Source: Clostridiales bacterium UBA4717 (lineage in GTDB: Bacteria > Bacillota > Clostridia > Oscillospirales > CAG-272). Taken from it: a DNA stretch of 5,847 nucleotides. Both the position numbers and the translations under genes were made by a program. Position 1 is the first letter of the stretch. Every line of letters begins with the position of its first letter. The notes beneath the pieces were generated by a model. The model did not search any database, was not told where the DNA came from, and saw only the letters and a list, made by a program, of their open reading frames with translations. Location: positions 1 to 5,847 of the forward strand of contig DHJP01000011.1 in NCBI GenBank assembly GCA_002404395.1, given 5' to 3'. Of this stretch, positions 5,014 through 5,847 are shown in pieces.

Positions 5014-5847
5014 CCGTCGTTCTGCTTATTCTGTGATCTGTAGATCTCGCGGTAGGTCTCGGAGGTTTTCATCAGCTCATCATGCGGCGCAAAGTCGCTG
5101 ACGGTGCCGTCCGAGATCACGGCGATACGGTCGCTGTCCTTGATACCGGCTATGCGTTGGGCGATATTGATGACCGTAGTGCCGCGCAGATTTTCGGATA
5201 GCGCGGCGCGAAGCTTCGCCTCGGTCGCGAGGTCGAGCGCGGAAGTGCTGTCGTCAAATATAAGTATTTCCGGATCGCGGATGACCGCGCGCGCGATCGC
5301 AATTCTCTGCTTTTGTCCGCCCGAGAGGGACGCGCCCTTTTCGGCTATCATCGTATCATACCCGTCATTGAATTTTTGTATAAATTCGTCCGCCTGTGCG
5401 ATCTTTGCCGCGCGCACTACCTCATCGTCGGTCGCGTCGGGCTTGCCCCAACGGATGTTTTCGGCGACGGTGCCCGAAAACAGTTCGCTTTTCTGAAGCA
5501 CTACCGCGATCTTGGAGCGCAGCGCCGCGGTATCGTATGCTTTCACATCCACTCCGTCAACGAGCACTTCGCCCTCGGTCGCGTCATAAAAGCGGTTTAT
5601 AAGATTGACAAGCGAAGTCTTGCCGCAGCCGGTCGCACCGATAATTCCCACGACCTCGCCGGGCTTTACCTCAAGGTTGATATCGTGAAGCACCGGGCTT
5701 CCCTTGGTTCCGGGATAGCTGAATCCGACGTTTTTCATTATAACGCTGCCGGCTCCGCTGTGGCTTGCGCGTTCGCTTCCGCCGACGATCACGGGATCGG
5801 AGTCAAGCACTTCGATTATACGCTTTGCGGACGCGCTTGCACGCGAG
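4998..5847 (-). CDS. Heterodimeric ABC exporter, subunit with a degenerate site (TM287-like), N-terminus outside window
   Basis: The frame is open to the right edge, so only the last 282 residues are seen: the end of the TM-NBD linker (ASAKRIIEVLD) and a whole nucleotide-binding domain. A GTG at 5810 is an internal Val codon, not the start, because the family-typical linker continues upstream of it. Counted from the edge, motifs are Walker A GATGCGKT (70-77, with an unusual Cys), Q-loop Q118, a canonical LSGGQ signature (174-178), Walker B IFDD with Asp199 in place of the catalytic Glu, and Gln230 in place of the H-loop His (NIAQRI). These two substitutions define the non-hydrolytic subunit of TM287/288- and LmrCD-type exporters. 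Its LSGGQ completes the active site of the partner encoded immediately downstream. Its TM domain and promoter lie beyond the window. Confidence 0.94.
   Translation of the reverse strand, partial: SRASASAKRIIEVLDSDPVIVGGSERASHSGAGSVIMKNVGFSYPGTKGSPVLHDINLEVKPGEVVGIIGATGCGKTSLVNLINRFYDATEGEVLVDGVDVKAYDTAALRSKIAVVLQKSELFSGTVAENIRWGKPDATDDEVVRAAKIAQADEFIQKFNDGYDTMIAEKGASLSGGQKQRIAIARAVIRDPEILIFDDSTSALDLATEAKLRAALSENLRGTTVINIAQRIAGIKDSDRIAVISDGTVSDFAPHDELMKTSETYREIYRSQNKQNDGEVSA

Noticed and set aside
3500..5460. Near-identical stretch of about 20 nt at 3511-3531 and 5420-5439 as a dispersed repeat
   Set aside because: Both encode the same conserved DATDDEV segment of the paralogous ATPase domains. 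It is gene homology, not a mobile repeat.
5808..5810. GTG start giving a stand-alone 270-residue ATPase
   Set aside because: The frame stays open to the window edge and the upstream residues (ASAKRIIEV) match the TM-NBD linker of full half-transporters, so this is an internal Val codon.

Overview
The window holds chromosomal housekeeping and accessory genes, all on the minus strand, from what looks like a Gram-positive Clostridia-type bacterium (Bacillota). This placement is inferred from GGAGG-type Shine-Dalgarno sites, sigma-A-like promoters, a CCA-encoding tRNA gene, a short Gram-positive-style signal peptide and a TM287/TM288-type heterodimeric ABC exporter with a Gly/Pro/Arg-rich N-terminus. 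No organism can be named from this sequence alone. There is no sign of phage, transposon, CRISPR or recent gene transfer.

Layout in the direction of transcription (right to left). (1) 5847-4998: the C-terminal part of an ABC exporter half-transporter whose nucleotide site is degenerate; its start lies outside the window. It overlaps by 4 nt (ATGA) the complete partner subunit at 5001-3103. Together they form one heterodimeric type IV (ABCB-like) exporter. (2) 3089-3061: a near-consensus promoter just after the exporter operon. It is followed by a roughly 160-nt leader rich in stem-loops, then tRNA-Leu(UAG) at 2894-2810 and an intrinsic terminator at 2784-2756. (3) 2760-2618: a non-coding, palindrome-rich spacer. 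(4) 2617-1838: a CPBP-family (CAAX-protease-like) membrane protein, followed 53 nt later by tadA (1784-1338), the tRNA adenosine deaminase that makes inosine-34, and a good terminator at 1295-1268. (5) 1240-1212: another strong promoter, with a 7-bp inverted repeat at the predicted RNA 5' end. It drives a secreted right-handed beta-helix protein whose first 378 residues (1135-2) are in the window and whose C-terminus is cut off at the left edge.

Functionally these are separate units: drug/lipid/peptide-type export, a tRNA gene, a membrane protease-like protein co-directional with a tRNA-modifying enzyme, and a secreted probable polysaccharide-active or adhesive protein. No clearly new multi-gene system is visible. 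The items most worth a second look are non-coding: the structured leader ahead of tRNA-Leu, the structured spacer ahead of the CPBP gene, and the inverted repeat at the transcription start of the beta-helix gene.
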